Shown: positions 1 to 8,148, counted from the stretch's first letter. The stretch: DNA of 64,000 nt from JAVBRA01 sp031548435 (GCA_031548435.1 JAVBRA010000023.1:1-64000), one strand, 5' to 3'. The notes: a model not told the origin generated them from the sequence alone. A program made the numbers and translations.

Positions 1-141
1 GTCAGATAACTTTCCAATTTCCCACCCCTTGGGAATCAACCCCATCTCCGACTCCACAAACTCGCCGCCCTGGAACGGTTCGAAATTCACAAACCACGAC
101 TTGAAAATGGCCTGTGCCTGCTGCTCTAAATTATCATTTAT
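1..141 (-). pseudogene. hsdS: Truncated, inverted type I restriction specificity subunit (hsdS) cassette, partial at window edge
   Basis: The minus strand is open from 141 to 1 and reads INDNLEQQAQAIFKSWFV followed by NFEPF and SEMGLIPKGW. This is the conserved central spacer of HsdS leading into the second target-recognition domain. No HsdS-like sequence precedes INDNLEQ: the neighbouring plus-strand gene starts at 142. The first recognition domain and the first part of the spacer are therefore missing. The cassette points away from hsdR and continues beyond the left edge. HsdS chooses the DNA sequence methylated and cut by the HsdRMS complex. A 5'-less, inverted copy beside hsdR is what silent donor cassettes of phase-variable (inverting) hsdS loci look like. 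The homology is clear. The silent-cassette role is inference, because the expressed hsdS and any recombinase are outside the window. Confidence 0.8.
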
Positions 142-636
142 ATGCCTAATTCTATCGAAATGACCACATCTGAGTATAAAACATTATATTTGTGTGCTAT
201 AGTTCAAAAAGCACAACTTATAAACAGATCAAAATATATGGCACAACGTGATGTCCAAAATGCAGCTTTACACGATCGAGTTATCGCCGAAGCAGTAAAA
301 GTTCTTAATCAGAAGGATTTCGATATCTACACAAATCCTGGTAGTGAGAAAAATGCATGGATAGGAGATAATTACCCCGATATAATTATGACACAAAAGG
401 GGACGTCAGATATCAAGTTTATTATTGAAGTTGAAACATCGGACAGTGTTAATATGCACGAAGCAGAAACACAATGGAAGAAATATGCCAATGAAATAAA
501 AACGACATTCTACCTATTGGTGCCGGAATCGTTTGCATTTAAAGCAAAACAATTAGCCGGTCAGGTAGGTATTAATGTTAGGTTCGCCACATTTGATGCG
601 CTTCCGTCAGGGCAAATTAATATCAAATTTGATTAG
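142..636 (+). CDS. Unrecognised protein with a PD-(D/E)XK nuclease-like signature, in a type I RM locus
   Basis: This is a 164-residue soluble protein without signal or membrane segment. Residues 79-98 hold a PD (79-80) followed about 16 residues later by a hydrophobic strand and EVE (96-98, in IIEVETSDSV). The spacing and strand pattern resemble PD-(D/E)XK nuclease-like folds, but the usual Lys is Glu, so cleavage activity is uncertain. A helix-rich segment (about 104-120) and a predicted strand with YLLVPES (124-130) follow, as in that fold. The start could be 142 or the second Met at 160. The gene ends 2 nt before the next gene and is AT-rich compared with the housekeeping genes of the window. 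It sits between the hsdS cassette and hsdR, so an accessory role in restriction or anti-phage defence is plausible but unproven. Confidence 0.6.
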   Translation: MPNSIEMTTSEYKTLYLCAIVQKAQLINRSKYMAQRDVQNAALHDRVIAEAVKVLNQKDFDIYTNPGSEKNAWIGDNYPDIIMTQKGTSDIKFIIEVETSDSVNMHEAETQWKKYANEIKTTFYLLVPESFAFKAKQLAGQVGINVRFATFDALPSGQINIKFD

Positions 637-638
637 GC

Positions 639-1172
639 ATGTGGTGGGAGTACGCTAAATATGTGGTAATATTCGCTACGGGTAGCGGATTTACTTATGC
701 GGCTGGGCTATATAGAGGTCGTGTACAAAGGATGAAATGTTTTCACATAGAAGAGGAAATATTGTCTAAGATTCCTATCAAAAATGAGGACGGCAGTACA
801 GACCCAAATATCTATGTAAAGACTTTTAGACTAAAAAATACTACAAACAAAGATATTGAGTCATTTAAGGTGTTTTTCCAGTTTGATGCCCTATCCATTA
901 TTAAGGAATCGACGAATAGATCCAAGACAGGGTTTGGGAAATACAAAATGAAACAAGGGAATAATGGCAACGAATGTCACTTTTTTATAAATAAATTCAA
1001 CAGAGGAGATGAAGTAGTGTTTACATTTAGAATAGCAAATATCACAGATAATAAGTTTTATATTCGAGAAGATAATTGCATAGGATTTAAAATCGTTTGC
1101 AAAAACGGATTGAATGCACAAAAGAGATCTGAATCCCGTCAATCAAATGTTCTTCTCACAAAGCAAGGATAG
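639..1172 (+). CDS. Unrecognised single-pass membrane protein in a type I RM locus
   Basis: This is a 177-residue protein. Residues about 5-25 form one hydrophobic segment (YAKYVVIFATGSGFTYAAGL) followed by basic residues (RGRVQR), so the bulk is probably cytoplasmic. The rest has alternating strand-like stretches (TFRLKNTTNKDIESFKVFF, EVVFTFRIANI, IGFKIVCKNG) that suggest a beta-sandwich, but I recognise no family. It begins 2 nt after the nuclease-like gene and ends 2 nt before hsdR, so all three are very likely cotranscribed. Base composition is AT-rich like its upstream neighbour. A membrane-anchored partner next to a nuclease-like protein and HsdR is unusual for a classical type I system. 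Function is unknown. Confidence 0.6.
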   Translation: MWWEYAKYVVIFATGSGFTYAAGLYRGRVQRMKCFHIEEEILSKIPIKNEDGSTDPNIYVKTFRLKNTTNKDIESFKVFFQFDALSIIKESTNRSKTGFGKYKMKQGNNGNECHFFINKFNRGDEVVFTFRIANITDNKFYIREDNCIGFKIVCKNGLNAQKRSESRQSNVLLTKQG

Positions 1173-1174
1173 TT

Positions 1175-4100
1175 ATGAGCTTTAAAGAGGCTGACTTTGA
1201 AAACGCCATAATCGAACTATTGTGGGACGGTTTGGGCTATGAGCATATCTATGGCCCTGATGTGGCACGTGACTATCGGTCGCCGTTGATGGAAGATCGG
1301 CTGGTGGCTGCGCTTGCAAAAGTCAATCCTGCGTTGCCCGCAGATGCGATAGCCGAGGCTCTGCACAAGCTCACGAATTTCGAGGGTGGCACTCCCATAC
1401 AGAAGAATGCGTGTTTCACGGACTGGCTTCAGAATGGCATAGAGGTCAATTATCACCATAAGGGAGAGCAACGCGCGGCATTGGTTGCGCTGGTCGACTA
1501 TGCGCATCCCGAAAGGAATGATTTCTGCATAGCCAACCAATGGACGATCGTCGAGAACTCCGAGAAACGCCCGGATGTGGTTGTTTTTGTCAATGGCTTG
1601 CCGCTGGCAGTAGTGGAGCTGAAATCACCATCAAGAGAGCAGACCAACGCCTCGGAAGCATATTGCCAGCTGCGCAACTATATGCACGAGATACCCTCGT
1701 TGTTCTACTATAACGCCTTGTGCGTGATTAGCGACCATAGCATCACAAAAGTAGGGACTATTACCGCAGATGAAGGCCGTTATTCGGAATGGAAAACCAT
1801 TGACGGCAGCAGTGAGAACAAACAGCAGGCGGCATTTCACGTGCCCTTCGAGGGGATATTCGAAAAAATCAGGTTTCTGGATATTTTGCGTAACTTCATC
1901 TGTTTTTCGAAAGACGGTGATGGCGACCGCAAGATACTTGCTGCCTATCATCAATTTTACGCTGTGCGTAAGGCGGTCAACTCAACCTTTGACGCTTCCA
2001 AGACTGACGGCAAAGGCGGCGTGTTCTGGCACACGCAGGGTAGTGGCAAATCGCTATCGATGGTTTTCTATGCCCGGCTACTGCAATCGGCAATGGACAG
2101 CCCGACGATCGTTGTGCTGACCGACCGCAACGACCTCGACGACCAGCTCTACACCCAATTCAGTAGTTGCAAGGATTTTTTGCGACAAACACCCGTTCAG
2201 GCCGAAAGCCGCGAGCATCTGCGTCAACTTTTGTCGGGACGGCAGGCCAACGGCATCTTCTTCACCACGATGCAAAAGTTCGAGGAGGTCGACCAGGCAT
2301 TGTCCGAGCGTCGAAACATCGTCGTGATGGCTGACGAGGCCCACCGCGGGCAATATGGTTTTACAGAGAAAGTCGATCCCAAAACAGGCAAGGTGTCCAT
2401 AGGCGCCGCACGCATCATACGCGACAACCTGCCCAACGCGACATACATAGGCTTTACCGGCACACCTATCTCCCAAAAGGATCGTAGCACCCGTGAGGTT
2501 TTCGGCGACTATATCGACGTTTACGATATGACGCAAGCCGTAGCGGATGGCGCTACCCGCCCGGTCTATTACGAGAGCAGAGTAATCAACCTTAAACTCG
2601 ACAAAGATGTGCTCGCGCAGATCGACCAGAAATACGACGAACTGGCTCAAATTGCCGATGCGCACCTGGTCGAAAAAAGCAAGCAGGAGCTTGGTCGCCT
2701 CGATTCGATACTCGGCTCACCGGAGACGATCGACTCGCTGTGTCGCGATATTATCACCCACTACGAGGATAGGCAGCATATACTGACCGGCAAGGCGATG
2801 GTTGTAGCCTACTCGCGGCCCATCGCTATGAAGATTTACGAAAAACTGCTTGAATTGCGCCCCGCATGGCAGGAGAAGGTTAAGGTGGTAATGACTTCCG
2901 ACAACCGCGACCCTGAAGAGTGGCACGACGTGGTGGGCAATAAAACATATCGCGAGGAACTGGCCCGCAAGTTCAAGAACAACGACGATCCGATGAAAAT
3001 CGCCATCGTGGTGGATATGTGGCTCACGGGCTTCGATGTGCCCTCGCTGGCGACGATGTATGTCTACAAGCCGATGTCCGGCCACAATCTGATGCAGGCC
3101 ATCGCTCGTGTGAACCGGGTTTTCCGCGACAAAGAAGGCGGCCTTGTGGTCGATTACGTAGGTATCGCGTCGGCGCTCAAGCAGGCCATGTCTGATTACA
3201 CCAATCGCGACCAGGCCAACTACGGCGAGATGGACATCATCAAGACCGCACTCCCCAAGTTCATCGAGAAACTTGATGTGTGCCGCGATTTGATGCACGG
3301 ATATGATTATTCGGCGTTCATGAGCTCGACCAGCGATCTGACCCGAGCCAAAACGATAAGCGGTGGAGTGGATTTCCTGTCTGCACCCTCTCTCGAGGCC
3401 ACCCGTGAAAATTTCATTAAAGAGGCTCTGTTTCTACGACAAGCTATGACTCTGTGTCATAGCAGTCTAAACGAACAGCAGCGATATGAAGCCGCCTATT
3501 TCGAGGCTGTGCGCACCCTTCTTACCCGCGTGGAAGGACAAGGCAAACTCTCGTTCCGGGAACTCAATGATGCGATCAATGAATTGCTCAAACAAAGTAT
3601 CCGCAGCGAGGGCGTAATCAACCTATTCTCGGATGTTCACGAAGAGTTTTCGATTTTCGACCCGAAATTCCTTGCCGAGATTTCGCAAATGAAAGAGCGC
3701 AACCTGGCTGTCGAAATGCTCAAGAAACTTATTGCTGAGCAGATTTCAGTCTACAAGCGTACTAATGTGGTCAAATCAGAGAAATTTTCCGAGATGATGA
3801 TGCAGTCGATGAATAACTATCTCAAGGGATTGCTTACCAATGAGCAAGTCATCGAAGAGCTGATGAAAATGGCTCAGGACATTGCACTGGCCCACAAAGA
3901 GGGCGAACAGATGGGTTTCAATCCTGAAGAAATGGCATTCTATGATGCCCTAACTAAGCCTGCTGTCGTCAAGGACTTTTACGAGAACGATGAATTGGTC
4001 GCCATAACCAAAGAATTGACTGATACTCTACGAAAAAATAAAACGATAGACTGGCAGAAGAAGGAAGGCGCCCGCGCCGGTATGCGCATGATCGTAAAAC

Positions 4101-4195
4101 GGCTACTTAAGAAATACAAATATCCGCCTGAAGGTGTTGAAGATGCTATCAATACAGTTATAGCCCAGTGTGAAATGTGGAATGATAATAACTAA
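1175..4195 (+). CDS. hsdR: Type I restriction enzyme R subunit (HsdR), ATP-dependent DNA translocase and endonuclease
   Basis: The product has 1006 residues, normal for HsdR. It is the motor and nuclease of the HsdRMS complex: it translocates DNA with ATP and cuts far from unmethylated target sites. The N-terminal nuclease domain shows the PD...ELK signature (D134, E148, K150, in RPDVVVF and AVVELKSPS). The helicase core has Walker A HTQGSGKS (about 286-293), TDRNDLDDQL (motif Ia), DEAHR (about 387-391), GFTGTP and the motif VI-like QAIARVNRVF. The C-terminal third is helical, as expected for HsdM/HsdS contact. It follows two small genes with 2 nt gaps. hsdM and a complete hsdS are not in the window. 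Base composition is intermediate between the AT-rich flanking genes and the GC-rich core genome. Confidence 0.96.
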   Translation: MSFKEADFENAIIELLWDGLGYEHIYGPDVARDYRSPLMEDRLVAALAKVNPALPADAIAEALHKLTNFEGGTPIQKNACFTDWLQNGIEVNYHHKGEQRAALVALVDYAHPERNDFCIANQWTIVENSEKRPDVVVFVNGLPLAVVELKSPSREQTNASEAYCQLRNYMHEIPSLFYYNALCVISDHSITKVGTITADEGRYSEWKTIDGSSENKQQAAFHVPFEGIFEKIRFLDILRNFICFSKDGDGDRKILAAYHQFYAVRKAVNSTFDASKTDGKGGVFWHTQGSGKSLSMVFYARLLQSAMDSPTIVVLTDRNDLDDQLYTQFSSCKDFLRQTPVQAESREHLRQLLSGRQANGIFFTTMQKFEEVDQALSERRNIVVMADEAHRGQYGFTEKVDPKTGKVSIGAARIIRDNLPNATYIGFTGTPISQKDRSTREVFGDYIDVYDMTQAVADGATRPVYYESRVINLKLDKDVLAQIDQKYDELAQIADAHLVEKSKQELGRLDSILGSPETIDSLCRDIITHYEDRQHILTGKAMVVAYSRPIAMKIYEKLLELRPAWQEKVKVVMTSDNRDPEEWHDVVGNKTYREELARKFKNNDDPMKIAIVVDMWLTGFDVPSLATMYVYKPMSGHNLMQAIARVNRVFRDKEGGLVVDYVGIASALKQAMSDYTNRDQANYGEMDIIKTALPKFIEKLDVCRDLMHGYDYSAFMSSTSDLTRAKTISGGVDFLSAPSLEATRENFIKEALFLRQAMTLCHSSLNEQQRYEAAYFEAVRTLLTRVEGQGKLSFRELNDAINELLKQSIRSEGVINLFSDVHEEFSIFDPKFLAEISQMKERNLAVEMLKKLIAEQISVYKRTNVVKSEKFSEMMMQSMNNYLKGLLTNEQVIEELMKMAQDIALAHKEGEQMGFNPEEMAFYDALTKPAVVKDFYENDELVAITKELTDTLRKNKTIDWQKKEGARAGMRMIVKRLLKKYKYPPEGVEDAINTVIAQCEMWNDNN

Positions 4196-4207
4196 TACGC
4201 TAAATAG

Positions 4208-4840
4208 ATGGCTAGCACAAAAAAAATAAAAATTTCCCTTACGGAGTTTATTAAGTTTGTCAATAAATCTGGTAGCCCCAAGACTACTGTCGTAAAGGAA
4301 ATAATCAAGAGTAGAGATCGTGAATACGTTCCAGGGCAGGACTATTGGTCATTCTTCAGGGAAAAGTTAACGTCGCATTTGATGGATGAGTCTGGTGAAA
4401 TCCAGATGGATGATGTGATGGAAGAGATTCCTGCGGATAGAGGAAGGAATTATAGGACAATGATAAACGGTTGGAAGTCTTTTGCGGGTAAGAAAAAATT
4501 CAAATGGATAGACCCTCCTGTCGGCGTATGGAATATAAGTGACCTTAGCATCTCTGTCAATCCCGAGATTGCATATGAATATCGGGGACGTATATACGTG
4601 GTGAAGATGCATTTATCAGTAAGTGATGAGCTTGACAAGATGCACTCCGACCAAATTCGCGCCCTTATGGAATCGGTTCTTAGGGAGAAGGTAGGGGGAG
4701 ATGAAGTTATATTTGGAGTCCTTGATGTCCGGCGAGGTAAACTATTTGACCAGAAAAGCCTCAAGCTCGAGTTGCTTGTTTCCTTGACCGGGGAGGCTTT
4801 GAATTTCGAAAGTCAGTGGAAAGGGTTGAAAAAACTATAG
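4208..4840 (+). CDS. Unrecognised protein downstream of hsdR
   Basis: This is a 210-residue soluble protein starting 12 nt after hsdR, so probably cotranscribed. The N-terminus is lysine-rich with helices (residues 8-35). The middle has GRNYRTMINGWKSFAGKKKFKW and the C-terminal half alternates strands and helices (IYVVKMHLSVSDELDKMHSDQ, then VIFGVLDVRRGKLFDQ). I see no signal peptide, membrane segment, zinc site or catalytic motif that I can name. It is AT-rich relative to the core genome. Its place as the last gene of the restriction cluster suggests a defence-associated accessory protein, but this rests on position only. Confidence 0.6.
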   Translation: MASTKKIKISLTEFIKFVNKSGSPKTTVVKEIIKSRDREYVPGQDYWSFFREKLTSHLMDESGEIQMDDVMEEIPADRGRNYRTMINGWKSFAGKKKFKWIDPPVGVWNISDLSISVNPEIAYEYRGRIYVVKMHLSVSDELDKMHSDQIRALMESVLREKVGGDEVIFGVLDVRRGKLFDQKSLKLELLVSLTGEALNFESQWKGLKKL

Positions 4841-4944
4841 CATTATCGGAATAGGATAAGATAGAATAAAACTCGACAACCCTTATTTGGTTATCTTGCT
4901 ATCGGGGCAAATAGTAAAGACAAATTAAGCCAAAATATGCCTTC

Positions 4945-4965
4945 GCCGTACAAATGCCGTACAAA
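4945..4965. repeat. Tandem 10-mer GCCGTACAAA
   Basis: GCCGTACAAA occurs at 4945-4954 and again at 4956-4965, separated by one base. It lies between the last gene of the restriction block and the tRNA-Cys terminator. Short direct repeats next to a tRNA 3' end can mark integration sites, but two adjacent copies may also be chance or a protein-binding site. Confidence 0.5.
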
Positions 4966-4973
4966 GAAAAAGG

Positions 4974-5007
4974 AAAACCGCCTAACAGATATCTGTTAGG
5001 CGGTTTT
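4974..5007 (-). terminator. Perfect 34 bp palindrome: terminator of tRNA-Cys, probably bidirectional
   Basis: AAAACCGCCTAACAGAT (4974-4990) and its exact reverse complement (4991-5007) abut without a loop. On the minus strand it begins 4 nt after the tRNA 3' end and the right-hand stem is followed by TTTTCCTTTTT, a good intrinsic terminator. On the plus strand it can also stop transcription from the hsdR block. Confidence 0.8.
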
Positions 5008-5011
5008 AGTG

Positions 5012-5082
5012 AGGTCTGAAGCGGATTCGAACCGCTGTACGAGGTTTTGCAGACCTCTGCCTAGCCACTCGGCCATCAGACC
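5012..5082 (-). tRNA. tRNA-Cys (anticodon GCA)
   Basis: The minus strand gives a full 71 nt cloverleaf. The acceptor stem is GGTCTGA/TCAGACC, the anticodon loop reads TCTGCAA with GCA, the T-arm is GCGGTTCGAATCCGC, and the discriminator base is U as usual for tRNA-Cys. The CCA end is not encoded. A Bacteroidetes-type promoter lies just upstream and a palindromic terminator just downstream, so this is a single-gene unit. Confidence 0.96.
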
Positions 5083-5654
5083 AATATTCAGAAGCAGCAA
5101 AGGTAGCAAAAAAAAGTAACCTGCAAAAAAGTTTAACGCACAAGGCGAACAAAAGACAGCAGATAACAGCGATCCATTGCGCTAACAGCCGGGAAAAGTG
5201 AAATAACCCACGTCGCAGAAGAACTTTGAAGAATTGAACCTGAAGAGATTAATCCCATCAAACCCGTTATCAAAAAAATGCACAAACCTGCGATACCAAC
5301 CTCCCGCCCATACAAAATTGGCGCGACAACGCATGGATGCACGATAAATCCGATTGGAGAACAAATTATGTCTCTCCAGACAAAGACATTGCATCTAAAA
5401 CGTACATTCACAGTTGTTTCGAATACAACTAGGATAGTAAAAAGGGCGCGTATAATCGCTCTGACCCTTTACGCACATATGGCGCTACATTGGAGTCAGG
5501 GGTTCAAACGAATCCGGGACGATCATACGGAAAAAAACCACGGAATAACGGGGAATGCCGACAAACGCTATACAGAAAAGAAATTGGCAGCCCCTCAAGC
5601 AATTAAGTTGTCATTGGGATAGCTCGAAACCAACGCTCCAAAGCAAGCATGACA
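5083..5654. other. 572 bp stretch without a convincing gene
   Basis: Beyond the tRNA promoter I see no supported gene. The reading frames that stay open here (plus 5278-5622; minus 5133-5411) have untypical composition and no family resemblance. A T-loop-like GGTTCAAACGAATCC near 5500 does not fold into a tRNA. The stretch is AT-richer than the core genome and may be decayed DNA. Confidence 0.4.
5098..5127 (-). promoter_or_regulatory. Promoter of tRNA-Cys
   Basis: On the minus strand TTTG (5127-5124) is followed after 18 nt by TACCTTTG (5105-5098), matching the Bacteroidetes -33/-7 consensus TTTG-N19-TAnnTTTG. The predicted start of transcription is a few bases before the mature tRNA 5' end. 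Confidence 0.65.
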
Positions 5655-5960
5655 CTAATACTCCACCATTTTCAACAACGACGAGAAATAAAGCGCATTC
5701 ACCCCGAACAACGGCACGGAAATCTTGATGTATTCCGACAGGGCCTCCTCCATAAAACGCTTATATTCAGGGAGATTATCAACATACACCTGCAATGAGT
5801 AGGTGTATTGCGTGACAGCCTCCTCCGACAGCAGACGCGTGAGCACATTTTTCTCGAATCCATTGTCGGTGAGGTACTTCATGAAATTGGTCTTAAAAAA
5901 ATTGAACCACGGATCGTGTACTGAAGGATCGATGACAAAAGATGTGCTGACAATATACAT
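5655..5960 (-). CDS. DUF4286 family protein
   Basis: This is a 101-residue protein starting at MYIVSTSFVIDPSVHDPWF. The pattern of a short strand, an acidic-aromatic helix and a second ferredoxin-like half (AVTQYTYSLQVYVDNLPEY) is that of the small DUF4286 proteins common in Bacteroidetes, whose function is unknown. The frame stays open upstream to 6134, but those codons have poor composition, and the start at 5960 fits the family length. It is divergent from rplU, with about 210 bp between the two starts that must hold both promoters. Family assignment is from memory of the pattern, not from a search. Confidence 0.7.
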   Translation of the reverse strand: MYIVSTSFVIDPSVHDPWFNFFKTNFMKYLTDNGFEKNVLTRLLSEEAVTQYTYSLQVYVDNLPEYKRFMEEALSEYIKISVPLFGVNALYFSSLLKMVEY

Positions 5961-6170
5961 AGGGGGTAAAATTTTTGCATAATTACACAAAAAGCCCATG
6001 GGGCAACGCATTCCGGAAGATTTTTTCTCAAAAGTTATCAACATCCACAAGGCGCACCGCAACCTCAATCTGAAAATAAACGCCGGAATGTTTGCAGATG
6101 AAAAAATTATGCGTAAATTCGCAGGCTGTTTCATGTGTAAACGGCAAACAAAAAACTATTTTTCAGATAG

Positions 6171-6482
6171 ATGTACGCTATTGTAGAAATTGCAGGTCAA
6201 CAGTTTAAGGTTGAAAAAGGTCGCAAGCTCTATGTTCACCGTCTTAAAGACGACGAAGGGTCGTCGGTGAGCTTCGACAAAATCCTGCTGACAGACAACG
6301 ACGGTCAGGTTAAGGTTGGCACACCTGTGATAGAAGGGGCCAAGGTTACTGCTACCATTCTCAAACACTTGAAAGACGACAAAGTGATCGTTTTCAAGAA
6401 GAAGAGAAGGAAAGGTTACAAGGTTAAGAACGGGCACCGCCAGTACTTGACCCAGATTGTAATCAACGATATTAACGCTTAA
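6171..6482 (+). CDS. rplU: 50S ribosomal protein L21
   Basis: This 103-residue protein begins MYAIVEIAGQQFKVEKG, the classic L21 start, and ends with the basic KKKRRKGYKVKNGHRQ segment that contacts 23S rRNA. The length is normal. It is followed after 12 nt by rpmA, the usual L21-L27 operon. The start ATG follows an AT-rich leader without a Shine-Dalgarno sequence, as is normal in Bacteroidetes. Confidence 0.98.
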   Translation: MYAIVEIAGQQFKVEKGRKLYVHRLKDDEGSSVSFDKILLTDNDGQVKVGTPVIEGAKVTATILKHLKDDKVIVFKKKRRKGYKVKNGHRQYLTQIVINDINA

Positions 6483-6494
6483 TTTAGTTGAGAG

Positions 6495-6755
6495 ATGGCA
6501 CACAAAAAAGGTGTAGGTAGTTCACGAAACGGCCGCGAATCAGAAAGCAAGCGTTTGGGAGTCAAATTGTTCGGCGGGCAGTTCGCCAAAGCCGGCAACA
6601 TCATAGTACGCCAGAGGGGTACTGTACACAATCCCGGTGAGAACGTGGGCATGGGCAAAGACCACACGCTGTTTGCCCTGGTCGACGGAACCGTTACGTT
6701 TAAGAAAAAAGCCGAAGGCAAATCGTTCGTTTCGGTCGCTCCGACGGCGGAATAA
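6495..6755 (+). CDS. rpmA: 50S ribosomal protein L27
   Basis: This 86-residue protein starts MAHKKGVGSSRNGRESESKRLGV and contains GGQFAKAGNIIVRQRGT and the GENVGMGKDHTLFAL signature of L27, which lies at the peptidyl-transferase centre. There is no N-terminal extension needing cleavage of the Firmicutes type. It forms a two-gene operon with rplU and is followed by an intrinsic terminator at 6777-6808. Confidence 0.98.
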   Translation: MAHKKGVGSSRNGRESESKRLGVKLFGGQFAKAGNIIVRQRGTVHNPGENVGMGKDHTLFALVDGTVTFKKKAEGKSFVSVAPTAE

Positions 6756-6776
6756 CAACCGATCGGAAAGGAATTG

Positions 6777-6808
6777 AAAAGCCTGCGATTAACGTCGCGG
6801 GCTTTTTT
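6777..6808 (+). terminator. Intrinsic terminator of rplU-rpmA
   Basis: An imperfect GC-rich stem (AGCCTGCGA / TCGCGGGCT around 6780-6802) is followed by TTTTTT, 21 nt after the rpmA stop codon. Confidence 0.75.
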
Positions 6809-6919
6809 GCACCCATCCCTTCCCGTAATGTTGAAACGATGGATCCGCCCCGAGAGGGATTCATCGTTGGGCTTCGAACAACGCCTGCATCTTCGGCCGA
6901 CATCGGGAGCAGGGGAAAT

Positions 6920-8095
6920 TCAGACCAGAAACAGATCGGAGATAATCCGGTCGGAAACCAGGAAATGCTTTGTCGGAATCCGCAGGAAGCCGTCTTCCAG
7001 CTCCAGCACTCCGCGCTCCACATACTTGACGGCCCCGGCCAGCAGGCGCGATCGCTGCTCAAGGCCGAACTCCCGCGCAAACACCTCTACATCAACACCT
7101 ACGGAGGTACGCAGCGACACCATAACACATTCGTTGATGCGGTCTCTTTCCGACAGCGCCTCTTCTTCAAAGAACGCCCCCGCATCGATCCCGGCGAGGT
7201 ACTTGTCGTTGCCCGCCACATTCCACCGGCGTACACGTTCCCGGAACGAGTGGGCCGACGGGCCGATCCCCAGATAAGGAACCCCGCGCCAGTAATTGCT
7301 GTTGTGCACCGCCTCGCATCCCGGACGGGCGAAGTTCGATATTTCATAGTGGCAATAGCCGTGGGCGAGGGCGACCTTCTCCAACAGGGCGTAGTGCTGC
7401 CCGCTCACCTGTTCGGGAACAGGCGCCATAACTCCCCTTTCGGCCCGGCGGCCGAACACCGTGGCCGGCTCTATGCCCAGATGGTAGGCCGACAGATGCG
7501 GCACATCGAGCGACATCGCTTTTTCGAGCGAGTGCCCCCACTGCTGCCCGCCCTCGACAGGCAGGCCGTAGATCAGATCGATGGAAATATTGGAAACCCC
7601 CGCATCCTGAGCCGCCTTCACCGCACGCTCGGCGCCTTGGGCGTCGTGGCGGCGGTTCATGAACTTCAGTTCCCGGTCGACGAACGACTGGATGCCAATG
7701 CTGAGCCGGTCGATTCCGGCGTGATGCAACCGAGAGAGGTATTCCGGCGTCAGATCTTCCGGGTTGGCTTCGAGGGTCAGCTCCTTAAAACTCCCGACAC
7801 CATAAACATGCCGCACCCGATCGACGAGCCGGGCGATCTCGTCGGCCGAGCACACCGACGGCGTCCCTCCTCCGAAATAGAGCGTTTCGACCGGCTCGCC
7901 CTCCAAGAATCCGGATTGCATGCCGAGCTCTTTCAGCAGTGCGGCCACCATGGCCTCTTTTTTTTCGAGCGAGACCTTGAAGTAGAAATCGCAGTAGTAG
8001 CACAACTGCTTGCAAAAAGGGATATGGACGTATATTCCGGCCAAAGCGAACGCGTTTTCCTGCAAATTTACACACTTTTCGTTACCGCCCGCCAT
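6920..8095 (-). CDS. hemW: HemW-type radical SAM protein (haem chaperone, formerly oxygen-independent coproporphyrinogen oxidase-like)
   Basis: The product has 391 residues. IYVHIPFCKQLCYYCDFYF carries the radical SAM cysteines C28, C32 and C35 (CxxxCxxC with the HemN/HemW-type CDF ending). ETLYFGGGTPS follows, then the TIM-barrel segment GIDRLSIGIQSF and a HemN C-terminal domain. HemW proteins bind haem and deliver it to haem enzymes; true HemN makes protoporphyrinogen. The short N-terminus before the barrel favours HemW, though the two cannot be separated with certainty by eye. It is divergent from the comEC-like gene with very little space between the starts. hemH lies elsewhere in this window (49-50 kb). 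Confidence 0.9.
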   Translation of the reverse strand: MAGGNEKCVNLQENAFALAGIYVHIPFCKQLCYYCDFYFKVSLEKKEAMVAALLKELGMQSGFLEGEPVETLYFGGGTPSVCSADEIARLVDRVRHVYGVGSFKELTLEANPEDLTPEYLSRLHHAGIDRLSIGIQSFVDRELKFMNRRHDAQGAERAVKAAQDAGVSNISIDLIYGLPVEGGQQWGHSLEKAMSLDVPHLSAYHLGIEPATVFGRRAERGVMAPVPEQVSGQHYALLEKVALAHGYCHYEISNFARPGCEAVHNSNYWRGVPYLGIGPSAHSFRERVRRWNVAGNDKYLAGIDAGAFFEEEALSERDRINECVMVSLRTSVGVDVEVFAREFGLEQRSRLLAGAVKYVERGVLELEDGFLRIPTKHFLVSDRIISDLFLV

Positions 8096-8148
8096 AAGAC
8101 CGTAACGGATAAATGCTTAAATTTACCTCGCTAAGCCAAACTCGCCCG

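Noticed and set aside
5490..5525. T-loop-like sequence GGTTCAAACGAATCC, possible tRNA or tmRNA
   Set aside because: No matching acceptor stem, D-arm or anticodon arm can be formed around it.
5278..5622. A 114-codon plus-strand frame next to tRNA-Cys
   Set aside because: Composition is unlike the neighbouring genes and no motif is visible; minus-strand frames over the same stretch are equally weak.
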